This document shows positions 51,974-60,740 of a stretch of 64,000 nucleotides of DNA, one piece after another (the first letter of the stretch is position 1; each line of letters starts with the position of its first letter). The stretch comes from SFEL01 sp963640685 (GTDB taxonomy: Bacteria; Bacillota; Clostridia; Christensenellales; CAG-138). The position numbers and the translations under genes were made by a program. Location of the stretch: positions 10,940 to 74,939 of the forward strand of contig CAVIAA010000006.1 of assembly GCA_963640685.1 (NCBI GenBank), given 5' to 3'. The notes under the pieces were generated by a model, which searched no databases, had not been told where the DNA came from, and worked only from the letters and a program-made list of their open reading frames with translations.

Positions 51974-53182
51974 ATGAAGAAACTATTTTGTACCGTATTG
52001 GCCGTCGTAATGGCAGTCATGTGCTTTGCGGGCTGCTCAGCACCCGCCAGCGAAGGCAGCTCCTCTGCCTCCTCTGCTTCCTCTGGTGATACCATCAAGG
52101 TTGGCCTGCTTGGGCCGTATACCGGTGACCTCGCAGTTTACGGCCTCGCCGTGAAGAACGGCGCGACACTCTATTTTGACAAGGTGAACGCCGAGGGCGG
52201 CATCAACGGCAAGCAGATCGAGCTCATCTCCTACGACAACAAGGGCGATGACGCCGAGGCCATCAATGCATTCAACCGCGAGGTAGACGAGGGTATCACC
52301 GCTCTCATCGGCGATGTTATCACCTCTAACACCATTGCCGTTGCCGGCGAGGCAAACGCAGTGAATATGCCAATGATCACCGCCTCCGCGACCGCTGCGG
52401 CAGTTACCGTCAACCCCGATGACGGCTCTGTATACTCCAACGTATTCCGCACCTGCTTCATCGATCCCTTCCAGGGCGAAAAGATGGCTGAATACGCCAA
52501 GGAAAAGCTGGGCTACACCAAGGCTGCCGTGCTGGTTCAGACCGGCAACGACTACGCCGCAGGCCTTGCAGATGCTTTTAAGGCAAAGTGCGCAGAGCTT
52601 GGCATGACCATCGTAGCCGAAGAGGGCTACGCCAAGGGCGACAAGGACTTCAATGCACAGCTGACCAACATCAAGGCCGCTGACCCCGAGTTCATCTTCT
52701 GCCCCAACTACTATGAGGACGATGGCATGATCATCAAGCAGGCTCGTGCGCTCGGCATCACCGTTCCCTTCCTGGGCGGCGACGGCTGGGACGGCGTTGT
52801 AAAGTACGCCTCCGCCGAGGAGCTTGAAGGCACCTTCTACTGCTCCGCCTATGCACCCGGCTCCACCGACGCCGTAAAGGCCTTTGAGGAAGCCTACACC
52901 GCAGCATACGGCACCGACACTCTCAACATGTTTGCCGCCAACGCCTACGACGCCGCCATGGTAATGTGCGCAGCGCTCACAAAGGCCGAGGAGACCGGCG
53001 CAGCCCCCGCAAGCGATGAATACAAGCAGGCCGTCATCGACGCCATCAGGACCGAGGGCCCCAACGTAGTAGGCATCACCAGCGAAGCCGGCTACACCTT
53101 CGATGAGAGCAACAACCCCATCAAGAGCGCCGTCATCATGACCATCGTAAACGGCGAGGCCGTATACAAGGAGACCTTCTAA
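51974..53182 (+). CDS. livJ: Branched-chain amino-acid ABC transporter substrate-binding lipoprotein
   Basis: The 402-residue lipoprotein has the lipobox FAGC (Cys21), then the periplasmic-binding type I fold of the Leu/Ile/Val family: TIKVGLLGPYTGDLAVYGLAVKNGATLYFDKVNAEGGINGKQIELISYDNKGD. The ligand-binding region and hinge are complete. It is the first gene of livJHMGF; a GC-rich intercistronic hairpin follows it, as expected when the binding protein is made in excess. Confidence 0.94.
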   Translation: MKKLFCTVLAVVMAVMCFAGCSAPASEGSSSASSASSGDTIKVGLLGPYTGDLAVYGLAVKNGATLYFDKVNAEGGINGKQIELISYDNKGDDAEAINAFNREVDEGITALIGDVITSNTIAVAGEANAVNMPMITASATAAAVTVNPDDGSVYSNVFRTCFIDPFQGEKMAEYAKEKLGYTKAAVLVQTGNDYAAGLADAFKAKCAELGMTIVAEEGYAKGDKDFNAQLTNIKAADPEFIFCPNYYEDDGMIIKQARALGITVPFLGGDGWDGVVKYASAEELEGTFYCSAYAPGSTDAVKAFEEAYTAAYGTDTLNMFAANAYDAAMVMCAALTKAEETGAAPASDEYKQAVIDAIRTEGPNVVGITSEAGYTFDESNNPIKSAVIMTIVNGEAVYKETF

Positions 53183-53231
53183 AGACAGCACAGCACAAGC
53201 TCAATAAAGCAAAACACTTAAACGATGAATA

Positions 53232-53261
53232 CGCCCTGACCCGGGAAGACCGGGCAGGGCG
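53232..53261 (+). other. Intercistronic hairpin between livJ and livH
   Basis: CGCCCTG-ac-CCGG-gaaga-CCGG-g-CAGGGCG with no T run after it. It probably protects the livJ message from 3' decay rather than ending transcription. Confidence 0.6.
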
Positions 53262-53278
53262 CAATTTGGAGGAATCTG

Positions 53279-54166
53279 ATGAGTACACTTTCCCTGATAC
53301 TAAGGCAGGTCGTGAACGGCCTTCAGTCAGGCTCGATATACGCGCTGGTAGCTCTCGGCTACAGCATGGTGTACGGAATAATCATGCTGCTGAATTTTGC
53401 GCACGGCGACATAATAATGGTCGGCGCATACGCCGCCTGGTTCTGCCTCTGCGGCTTTGCCGCAAGCCCCGTGCTTGCGATATTTGCGGCAATAGTGGTC
53501 TGTATCCTGCTCGGCGTTTCCATTGAGAAGGTGGCCTACGCCCCGCTGCGGCAGAGCCCCCGTCTTTCCCTGCTGATAACCGCAATAGGCGTATCTTACC
53601 TGCTTGAAAACCTTGCCCAGCTGATATTCGGCGCAGGCGCAAAGTCCATGCCGAGCTTTCTGCCGACATCCACAATATCCTTTGGCGATATCGAAATATC
53701 CTGGACGGCCATAATAACGCTGATAGTCACCGCTGTATCCATGACTGCATTGACGCTGCTGGTAAATAAATCCAAGATGGGTAAGGCGATGCGCGCGGTT
53801 TCCGAGGATACCGGTGCTGCGCAGCTCATGGGCATAAACGTAAACCACACGATATCCTTTACCTTTGCCCTCGGCAGCGCCCTCGCAGGCATAGCCTCCG
53901 TGCTGTACTGCGCAGCGTACCCGCAGGCTACACCTACGATGGGCTCCATGCTCGGGCTTAAGGCTTTCGTTGCGGCAGTTCTCGGCGGCATAGGCTCAAT
54001 ACCTGGCGCTATGATAGGCGGACTTGCGATAGGTCTTGCCGAGGCGCTGGTTTCCGCCGCCGGTCTTTCCGTTTGGAAGGACGGCATAGTTTTTGCAATA
54101 CTCATCGTGGTGCTGCTGGTAAAGCCCACCGGCATAATGGGTCACGAGATACAGGAAAAGGTATAA
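53279..54166 (+). CDS. livH: Branched-chain amino-acid ABC transporter permease LivH
   Basis: The 295-residue permease has about eight hydrophobic segments and the LivH opening QVVNGLQSGSIYALVALGYSMVYGIIMLLNFAHGDIIMVGAY. It keeps the EAA-type loop near GINVNHTISFTFALGSALAGIASVLY and the C-terminal GIGSIPGAMIGGLAIGLAE. It is followed 13 nt later by livM. Confidence 0.95.
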   Translation: MSTLSLILRQVVNGLQSGSIYALVALGYSMVYGIIMLLNFAHGDIIMVGAYAAWFCLCGFAASPVLAIFAAIVVCILLGVSIEKVAYAPLRQSPRLSLLITAIGVSYLLENLAQLIFGAGAKSMPSFLPTSTISFGDIEISWTAIITLIVTAVSMTALTLLVNKSKMGKAMRAVSEDTGAAQLMGINVNHTISFTFALGSALAGIASVLYCAAYPQATPTMGSMLGLKAFVAAVLGGIGSIPGAMIGGLAIGLAEALVSAAGLSVWKDGIVFAILIVVLLVKPTGIMGHEIQEKV

Positions 54167-54179
54167 GGAGGAATAAGCA

Positions 54180-55217
54180 ATGGACAAGAACAAAAAGCCC
54201 CTCTCTATGCCTGCCCGCTACGCGATAAACACGTTGCTCTTCGCGGCGTTCCTCTTCGGCGTGAACGCCCTCGTTTCCAGCGGAAGAGTGCCCAACTACT
54301 ATGCAAAGGTCATAGTCCTCTGCGGCATCAACATAATTCTCGCCATTTCGCTGAACGTTGCGACCGGCTACCTTGGCCAGCTTCCGCTTGGCCATGCGGG
54401 GTTCATGGCCGTTGGCGCCTATGCCTCCGCACTGTTTCTCCGTGCGGTACCGAGCTGGCCTGAGTTTCTGGCCTTCCCGCTCGGCATAATTCTCGGCGGC
54501 ATAGTTGCCGGCATATTCGGCATTCTCATAGGTATTCCGGCGCTGCGGCTTAAGGGCGACTATCTTGCGATAATCACGCTGGGCTTCGGCGAAATAATCC
54601 GCGTCGTGCTGCTCAACATAGACAGCGTGCTTGGGTTTGACTTTACCTACGGCGCGGCAAGCCTCAAGAACATACCCAAATATACCGACTTCTTTAACTG
54701 CTTTCTCACCGTCGGCATAGTGTGCTTCCTTATTCATACCTTTATGAAATCCAAGCACGGCAGGGCGATACTTGCAATACGCGAAAACGAGATCGCAGCC
54801 GACTCGGTAGGTATCAACCTTACTTACTATAAGGCGCTCGGCTTCACCATATCCGCGATATTCGCGGGCGTTGCCGGTGCGCTGTATGCAAGCTACCTCG
54901 GCATACTCAACCCCTCCAGCTTTGGCTTCATGAAGTCCATCGAGATACTCGTTATGGTGGTTCTCGGCGGCATGGGCTCCATGATAGGCTCGGTCGTTTC
55001 CGCAACGGTGCTGACCGCCGTTCCGGAGCTCGTTCTCCGCGCATTCTCTGACTACCGGATGATTGTGTACTCGTTGCTGCTCATAGTGGTAATGATATTC
55101 AAGCCTTCCGGACTTATGGGGCGGTACGACTTCTCCCTGACCGGGCTCATTGACAAAGCCCGCATGGGCAAGCTCTTCAAGAAAAACGGCGGCAAGAAAA
55201 AGGCAGGTGACAAATAA
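54180..55217 (+). CDS. livM: Branched-chain amino-acid ABC transporter permease LivM
   Basis: The 345-residue partner permease contains NIILAISLNVATGYLGQLPLGHAGFMAVGAYASALF, the substrate-channel motif of LivM, and the EAA-like loop ALRLKGDYLAIITLGFGEIIRVVL, plus a basic C-terminal tail. Its stop shares one base with the livG start (TAATG). Confidence 0.95.
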   Translation: MDKNKKPLSMPARYAINTLLFAAFLFGVNALVSSGRVPNYYAKVIVLCGINIILAISLNVATGYLGQLPLGHAGFMAVGAYASALFLRAVPSWPEFLAFPLGIILGGIVAGIFGILIGIPALRLKGDYLAIITLGFGEIIRVVLLNIDSVLGFDFTYGAASLKNIPKYTDFFNCFLTVGIVCFLIHTFMKSKHGRAILAIRENEIAADSVGINLTYYKALGFTISAIFAGVAGALYASYLGILNPSSFGFMKSIEILVMVVLGGMGSMIGSVVSATVLTAVPELVLRAFSDYRMIVYSLLLIVVMIFKPSGLMGRYDFSLTGLIDKARMGKLFKKNGGKKKAGDK

Positions 55218-56056
55218 TGGACAGAATGGTTCCGGTTCCAAGTCATTCCATAATCCCCGAAAGAGACCTTTCAGCAAAGACGATACTCGAAGTACACCGC
55301 CTCGGCGTTGATTTCGGCGGTCTGCACGCCGTTGAGGATTTCAGCATAATGCTGGGACGAAGCGAGATATCCGGCCTCATCGGACCAAACGGAGCAGGCA
55401 AAACCACGGTATTCAACCTGCTGACCAACGTATACCAGCCCACGCGCGGCGTCATACTTATTGACGGCATAGACACGCGCGGCAAAAAAACATGGCAGCT
55501 GAACCAGCTCGGCATTGCGCGCACGTTCCAGAATATACGCCTGTTCTCCCAGCTTTCGGTTGAGGACAACGTAAAGATCGGCCTGCACAACGCCTGTCAT
55601 TCCTCCATTGCCGCAAGCGTACTGCGGCTGCCCTCCTACTGGTCTGCCGAAAAAAAGGCACACGAGACCGCTATGGAACTGCTTTCAATATTCGATATGC
55701 AGCACATGGCATCCTGGGAGTCCGGCTCGCTGCCATACGGTGCACAGCGCAGGCTTGAGATAGTTCGCGCACTGGCGACCAGCCCGAAGGTGCTGCTGCT
55801 GGACGAACCGGCGGCGGGCATGAACCCCTCCGAAACGGCGGAGCTTATGCAGAACATCAAGAAAATACGCGATACCTTCCACCTTGCAATACTGCTCATT
55901 GAGCACGACATGAACCTCGTTATGGGCATATGCGAGGGCATAGCAGTCCTGAACTACGGCAAAATAATCGCCAAGGGCACGCCAGACGAGATAAAGGCCA
56001 ACCCGCTGGTCATCGAGGCGTATCTCGGGCGCGGAAAGGAGACAGCGAATGCTTAA
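55217..56056 (+). CDS. livG: Branched-chain amino-acid ABC transporter ATPase LivG
   Basis: The 279-residue ATPase has Walker A GPNGAGKTTVFNLLTNVYQPTRG, the Q-loop region QLGIARTFQNIRLF, the signature SLPYGAQRRLEIVRALA (LSGGQ-type written as LPYGAQ) and Walker B LLLDEPAAGMNP. An N-terminal extension of about 25 residues precedes the domain. It overlaps livF by 8 nt. Confidence 0.95.
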   Translation: MDRMVPVPSHSIIPERDLSAKTILEVHRLGVDFGGLHAVEDFSIMLGRSEISGLIGPNGAGKTTVFNLLTNVYQPTRGVILIDGIDTRGKKTWQLNQLGIARTFQNIRLFSQLSVEDNVKIGLHNACHSSIAASVLRLPSYWSAEKKAHETAMELLSIFDMQHMASWESGSLPYGAQRRLEIVRALATSPKVLLLDEPAAGMNPSETAELMQNIKKIRDTFHLAILLIEHDMNLVMGICEGIAVLNYGKIIAKGTPDEIKANPLVIEAYLGRGKETANA

Positions 56057-56750
56057 GGTAGACGACATCAACGTATACTACGGCGCGATACACGCCATAA
56101 AAGACGTCAGCTTTCAGGTAAACGAAGGCGAAATAGTTACCCTTATCGGCGCAAACGGCGCGGGAAAATCCACCATACTGAAGACGATATCCGGCCTGCT
56201 TCACACCAAGACCGGCAGCGTTTCCTTTCAGGACAAGAACCTTAAGTCCGTTCCGCCGCACAAGATCGTTGAAATGGGCATCGCACACGTTCCGGAGGGA
56301 CGCAGGGTGTTTGCCAGAATGAGCGTTGAGGAAAACCTTGAAATGGGCGCTTTTACGCAGCCAAACGACACCGTTGCGGCCGCGATCGAGCACGTTTACG
56401 AGCGCTTCCCCCGCCTTAAGGAGCGGCGCAAGCAGGTTGCAGGAACCCTCTCCGGCGGCGAGCAGCAGATGCTTGCAATGGGCAGGGCGCTCATGTCCCG
56501 CCCAAAGCTGATGATGCTGGACGAGCCCTCCATGGGTCTTTCACCGATACTTGTTGACCAGATATTCGACATTATCAAGGAGCTTAACCAATCCGGCGTT
56601 ACGATACTGCTGGTTGAGCAGAACGCTCAGATGGCGCTTTCTATCGCCAACAGGGGCTATGTGCTGGAGACCGGCAGGGTCGTTCTCAGCGCAGACGCGG
56701 ATGAGCTGCTTCACAACAGCGCCGTTAAAAAGGCCTACCTCGGCGGCTAA
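56049..56750 (+). CDS. livF: Branched-chain amino-acid ABC transporter ATPase LivF
   Basis: The 233-residue ATPase has Walker A GANGAGKSTILKTISG, signature LSGGEQQMLAMGRALM, Walker B LMMLDEPSMGLSP and the LivF trait DKNLKSVPPHKIVEMGIAHVPEGRRVFARMSVEENL. It is the last gene of the liv operon; a terminator follows. Confidence 0.96.
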   Translation: MLKVDDINVYYGAIHAIKDVSFQVNEGEIVTLIGANGAGKSTILKTISGLLHTKTGSVSFQDKNLKSVPPHKIVEMGIAHVPEGRRVFARMSVEENLEMGAFTQPNDTVAAAIEHVYERFPRLKERRKQVAGTLSGGEQQMLAMGRALMSRPKLMMLDEPSMGLSPILVDQIFDIIKELNQSGVTILLVEQNAQMALSIANRGYVLETGRVVLSADADELLHNSAVKKAYLGG

Positions 56751-56761
56751 GCCGACAACGC

Positions 56762-56793
56762 AAAGGGACGCAGAATCTATCTGCGTCCCTTTT
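56762..56793 (+). terminator. Terminator after the liv operon
   Basis: AAAGGGACGCAG / CTGCGTCCCTTT stem followed by TTATT; shared with the convergent surface-protein gene. Confidence 0.88.
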
Positions 56794-56813
56794 ATTATTG
56801 CCTTCTAGTTTGC

Positions 56814-58444
56814 TTAGATGAGCCCGAAGAAGCTCAGTATGCTCTGCCAGATCGTCATGTCGCCGGTCTTGGGCAGAACGACCGCAACCGGAACGGGAAA
56901 CGGCGTCGGCGTCGGGGTCGGGTAAGTGTACCATGAGTAGGTGTTGCCGGAGCCGGAGCTTCCGCCGTTGTAGGGGTCGGGGTGACCGGGTTGATTGGGT
57001 CAGGATTTACCGGATCAGGGATGGGCTGCTGCGGCTTCTCCTTCCATTGTGCGGTAACGATTACCTTATTATCCGTCGCCGGAACGCCACCTCCGCCTTG
57101 TTCTTGTCGTGCGAACGTAAATGTCTTTGTTTCTTCGGACCGATACAGAGTGTCATCACCTTCCGGTTTGGTTATCTTCCACCCTGCAAACTCTTTGTCG
57201 GCAGGCGCAGTAAAGTCGCATTCAGGGAAGGTCAGCGTATTTTCGTTGTCAAGGTTCGCACCGGACATCACGCCGCTGCCATCGCCGGGCAGGAACTTGA
57301 CATCGGCATTTTTCCACTTTGCGTAGTAACGCCGACCATCTTTCTCGATTTCTGTAGTCGGTTCCCCGGTATAAGCTCCGTCTTCACTTTTAGTTAATCC
57401 TTCCGTTTTGGTCAGCTCTTTATCGCTGAACCAGCCACCAAAAACATATCCATTCTTTTGGGGCACAGCAAGTTTATATCCACTAAATTCTGTATCAGAT
57501 GAAAATGTGCCGCCGTTGGTACATGCAATAATCCCTTTGTTATTATACCGATTTCCGTCATACAGCTTATTCATTACTTCTGGAACGGATGTGTAAAATA
57601 CTGCATTTTCAACGTTGGAAAACACACCATTGTCTTTTTTATTCCCACTTGATTCTTCTTTTCCAGTAGTAATTTCAAGACCAGCATTTGTCAGCACAAC
57701 AGCCGCAAATTTAGAGTTAGAAAAAGCATATGCACCAACCTTTGTCACGTTAGGGAGATTCAGTACGTTTGTAAATTTTGTTTCAGCAAACGCATTATAG
57801 CCGATTTCTGTCACGCTTTCAGGAATCAAAATCGTGGAATTATCCGCCCCGGAACCACGGAATGCTTGATCTCCAATTATCTCAAGACTGGAAGAAAGCT
57901 TAATATCCGAAAGCGATGGATTGTCTCTCACCGCACTAGCGCGGATACTGGTTACATTGCTCAAGTCAATTGAAGTCAGTTTTTCACAACCACTGAAGCT
58001 AAAATCACCAATATCTGTCACTGTGTCTGCTAAAGAAATCTCTGTTAGATTAGTGAAACCATAGCAGGTTCGGCTTCCGACAGAAGTGACACCGCTTTCT
58101 ACGACCAGTTTTGTAATTTTTGAGGCATAATCATCCCACGGACGTACACTTCCCTTTCTATAATCTGCCATTATAGCGGAACCAGTCAGCGTGAGTGTAT
58201 ACGTGTCTCCAGCATTTTCGTTTTTATCCAGTCGCCATTTCACATTTTCGTAGATGTCGATTGAAAACAGTGTATCCACTCCATAAACATTTACACTATC
58301 ACTAATTGTACTATTCTTTTCCGCGGTCGTATCACCACCGCAAAATCCGCTGGTGGGATCGGCATCCTCCGCCATCGCCACGGTCGGCACCAGCATGAGT
58401 GTCATTACGAGCGCAAACATGACTGCAAGAAATCTGTTTCTCAT
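56814..58444 (-). pseudogene. Leucine-rich-repeat surface protein with sorting signal, frameshifted near the C-terminus
   Basis: The protein has a signal peptide (1-25), BspA-type leucine-rich repeats from about 90 to 290 (TNLTEISLADTVTDIGDFSFSGCEKL and similar), two InlB/Listeria-Bacteroides-type repeats at about 320-470 (YVFGGWFSDKE... ITAQWK), a Pro/Asn/Asp linker and, if one base is added in a run of G at 56973-56976 (plus strand), the tail reaches LPKTGDMTIWQ plus a short hydrophobic end. Read as it stands, the frame ends in unrelated Arg/Pro-rich residues at 56855. It may be inactive, phase-variable or a sequencing slip. Length with the repair: 543 residues. GGAGG precedes the start. 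Confidence 0.8.
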
Positions 58445-58497
58445 TCGTCTATTCCTCCCAATTGATTTTTCATTTTAAACACTTAAAAACAAGACAA

Positions 58498-58528
58498 CAA
58501 AAAACCGCTATGGTTATCCCATAACGGT
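58498..58528 (-). terminator. Leader terminator 5' of the surface protein gene
   Basis: On the minus strand ACCGTTATGG-gataa-CCATAGCGGT with one mismatch, followed by TTTTTT. It lies 54 nt before the surface-protein start, so it may end a short leader RNA or the upstream phosphatase operon. Confidence 0.7.
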
Positions 58529-58574
58529 ATTAAACGGATCTATTTGAAGGGTCGCCAAAAGAGCAGAGCTATGC

Positions 58575-58598
58575 GCCTGCCTGCCTGCCTGCCTGCCT
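58575..58598. repeat. Tetranucleotide repeat (GCCT)6
   Basis: Six perfect GCCT copies, read AGGC on the minus strand, at about +1 of the nearer promoter of the surface-protein gene (-10 at 58603-58608). Such repeats change length by slippage. Confidence 0.9.
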
Positions 58599-58602
58599 AG
58601 AG

Positions 58603-58633
58603 ATTATGGCACAAGCGTTCATTCAGCAGTCAA
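58603..58633 (-). promoter_or_regulatory. Proximal promoter of the surface protein gene
   Basis: TTGACT and CATAAT separated by 19 bp on the minus strand, just before the (GCCT)6 repeat. The spacing is loose. Confidence 0.45.
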
Positions 58634-58684
58634 CCCCTTCCCAGAAAAACTTTACACACAAAGATACACTTTTCGTGCAACGGT

Positions 58685-58713
58685 ATTGTAACACATTCTT
58701 TCTTGAGTTTCAA
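58685..58713 (-). promoter_or_regulatory. Distal promoter of the surface protein gene
   Basis: TTGAAA and TACAAT separated by 17 bp on the minus strand, about 240 bp before the start codon. The leader would include the repeat and the hairpin. Confidence 0.65.
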
Positions 58714-58742
58714 TAGGGGTTTTCAAGTTTTTGCGGCAGCGG

Positions 58743-60740
58743 CTACATGCGCTTTACGAGGGTGAGGATATTCAGCCCATCGGAATACTCATAGCGCATC
58801 TCGTCCATCGTCTTTTTGACCATGAATATACCGAGTCCGCCGATCTCCCGCTCCTCTGCGGAAAGGGTGGTGTCGGGATCCGGCTTTTCGGTCGGGTCGT
58901 ATGGCCTGCCGTTATCCGAAAACCGCAGAACAATCTCCCCATCGGACACACGGCAGCCGAGCGTTGCAAGTGTCGCTCCGCTGTAATGGGCGATGTTGGA
59001 GAATATCTCGTCCACGGCCATATCGACCTGAGCAACGAACTTTGGCGCAACGTTTGCTGCGGAAAGCTGCTCCTCAAAGAAGTCTATTGCGGCCGGAAGC
59101 TCGCTCAGGTAAGGAGTAACGCTGATCTTTTTCATATCCTCTGATATATCGTTCATCTCGATGCAAAGCATGGTTATATCGTCAAACTGATCCGCCTGCC
59201 CAACAAATTCGCTCATACGCTGATGAACGCGCGGCAGGATCTGGCTGCAGGGAGCCTCCCTGTCGCTGTTGAGCGCATCGAGCATCCTGTCGGTTCCAAA
59301 GAGCTCGTTTTCGGCGTTTGTTGCCTCCGGCACGCCGTCGGTATATACGAAGAGCCTGTCGCCACGATCAAGCTGAAGCTCATACTCGCGGTAGCGCGAG
59401 CTTGGCATTCCGGCGAGCACGAAGCCGTGCTTATCCTTTACCAGCTCAAACTCGCCGCCCTTGCGCATTATCACGGGATACTCATGGCCGGCGTTTGCGC
59501 ACTTCAGCCTGCCGGTGGATATTTCCAGAATGCCGAGCCAAACGGTAACGAACATTTCAGCATCGTTGTTTTCGCAAAGCTGGCTGTTTACCTTTTCCAG
59601 CGCTGCCTTTGGCGAAAGGCCGCTCTGAGCGGCGGATTTTATGAGCGTTTTGGATATCATCATAAACAGCGCCGCAGGAACTCCCTTGCCGGATACATCA
59701 GCCATCACCAAGGCGAGGTGATCGTCATCCACAAGGAAGAAATCGTAGAAATCGCCGCCGACCTCCTTTGCGGGGGTCATTGAGGCGTGTATATCAAACT
59801 CGTGCCGGTCCGGGAATGGCGGGAAGATGCAGGGCAGCATGGAGGCCTGAATATGCCGCGCAACATCCAGCTCGGCGCCGATGCGCTCCTTTTCCGCCGT
59901 AACGCGGCTAAGGTCGCAAATGTACTCATTCAGCTCGCCGACCATGTACTTAAAGGAATCCGCAAGCTCCTGAACCTCGTCGCCGGTGTCAACGGTAATG
60001 TTAAAGCCCTTGAGCGATTCCATATTGCTTTCAACGAGACCCATAGCCGCGCTGTGCAGCGTTTTGAGCGGGGAGATCAGTATTTTGCGGATGTAGAAGT
60101 AATACGCAAATATCGAAATCGCCAGCACTATCAGGGTAATGCAGAGCGTCAGCGCAAGGAACATGCGTATCTGCTTGTTTATCATGTCCATGGATATATC
60201 AACGCTCGCAAGCGCGACCGGCGTATTGCTGCTGTCCATTATCGGCACATATGCAGAGGCAAGGTAGCCATACTCTTCGTTGTCGGTAATAAGTATGGTC
60301 TGCTCCGCATCAGCGTCAAAGGCCTTGTGCATAATCTCATTGCCGCCGCCATAGTATGCATCGGAATCGCCTAGGTCGCAAACGCCCTCGTCGCCTTCCG
60401 CGCCGACATCCCAGATGTAGACCATTACGTCATCCTCCGGAACGACGATATAGAAGTACTTCAGCTCCACCTTTTCCTTCACCGTTTTCAGATATTGGCG
60501 AATGGCCTCGTAATAGTCGTCCTTTTCACCTGTCTGATAGTATTTTTCAACGCGGTCACCGTCAATATATTCCGCGGCAATAGACGCCTGCGAAAAAGCA
60601 AGCTTTGAATAGTAGTCCTCCATCCTCAGCCTGTACAGCTCGGCTATTGCGGGGGTCAGCGCCGCGAGCAGCACCGCCGCCATTATGACAAGACCAAGCA
60701 GCAGCTTTGCCTGAAGGTGCCTCTTTTTCGTTTTGCTCAT
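58743..60740 (-). CDS. Membrane sensor SpoIIE/PP2C phosphatase with C-terminal HATPase (anti-sigma-kinase-like) domain
   Basis: The 665-residue protein has membrane segment 1 (12-35), an extracellular Cache-like sensor region (36-190, with RVEKYYQTGEKDDYY and KYFYIVVPEDDVMVYIWDVG), membrane segment 2 (192-216), HAMP (217-275), SpoIIE-type PP2C phosphatase (290-530; metal Asp in GGDFYD 330, ADVSGKG 348, TDG 468 and FDDITML 520-521) and an RsbW-like HATPase (545-665) with an intact N box (DEIFSNIAH, Asn582), D-N-G 609-611 and GGLGIF 634-639. One protein thus carries both dephosphorylating and kinase-type domains. It ends the STAS-MATE-formyltransferase operon; ATG 60738-60740 follows GGAGG and overlaps the preceding stop by 4 nt. 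Confidence 0.88.
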   Translation of the reverse strand: MSKTKKRHLQAKLLLGLVIMAAVLLAALTPAIAELYRLRMEDYYSKLAFSQASIAAEYIDGDRVEKYYQTGEKDDYYEAIRQYLKTVKEKVELKYFYIVVPEDDVMVYIWDVGAEGDEGVCDLGDSDAYYGGGNEIMHKAFDADAEQTILITDNEEYGYLASAYVPIMDSSNTPVALASVDISMDMINKQIRMFLALTLCITLIVLAISIFAYYFYIRKILISPLKTLHSAAMGLVESNMESLKGFNITVDTGDEVQELADSFKYMVGELNEYICDLSRVTAEKERIGAELDVARHIQASMLPCIFPPFPDRHEFDIHASMTPAKEVGGDFYDFFLVDDDHLALVMADVSGKGVPAALFMMISKTLIKSAAQSGLSPKAALEKVNSQLCENNDAEMFVTVWLGILEISTGRLKCANAGHEYPVIMRKGGEFELVKDKHGFVLAGMPSSRYREYELQLDRGDRLFVYTDGVPEATNAENELFGTDRMLDALNSDREAPCSQILPRVHQRMSEFVGQADQFDDITMLCIEMNDISEDMKKISVTPYLSELPAAIDFFEEQLSAANVAPKFVAQVDMAVDEIFSNIAHYSGATLATLGCRVSDGEIVLRFSDNGRPYDPTEKPDPDTTLSAEEREIGGLGIFMVKKTMDEMRYEYSDGLNILTLVKRM

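Noticed and set aside
52037..53191. Long open frame (384 codons) on the minus strand opposite livJ
   Set aside because: It is a mirror of the GC-rich codons of livJ, which has a complete lipobox, fold and ribosome site; no ribosome site or domain is seen on the other strand.
54102..55277. 391-codon open frame antisense to livM
   Set aside because: LivM is a clear permease in a five-gene operon.
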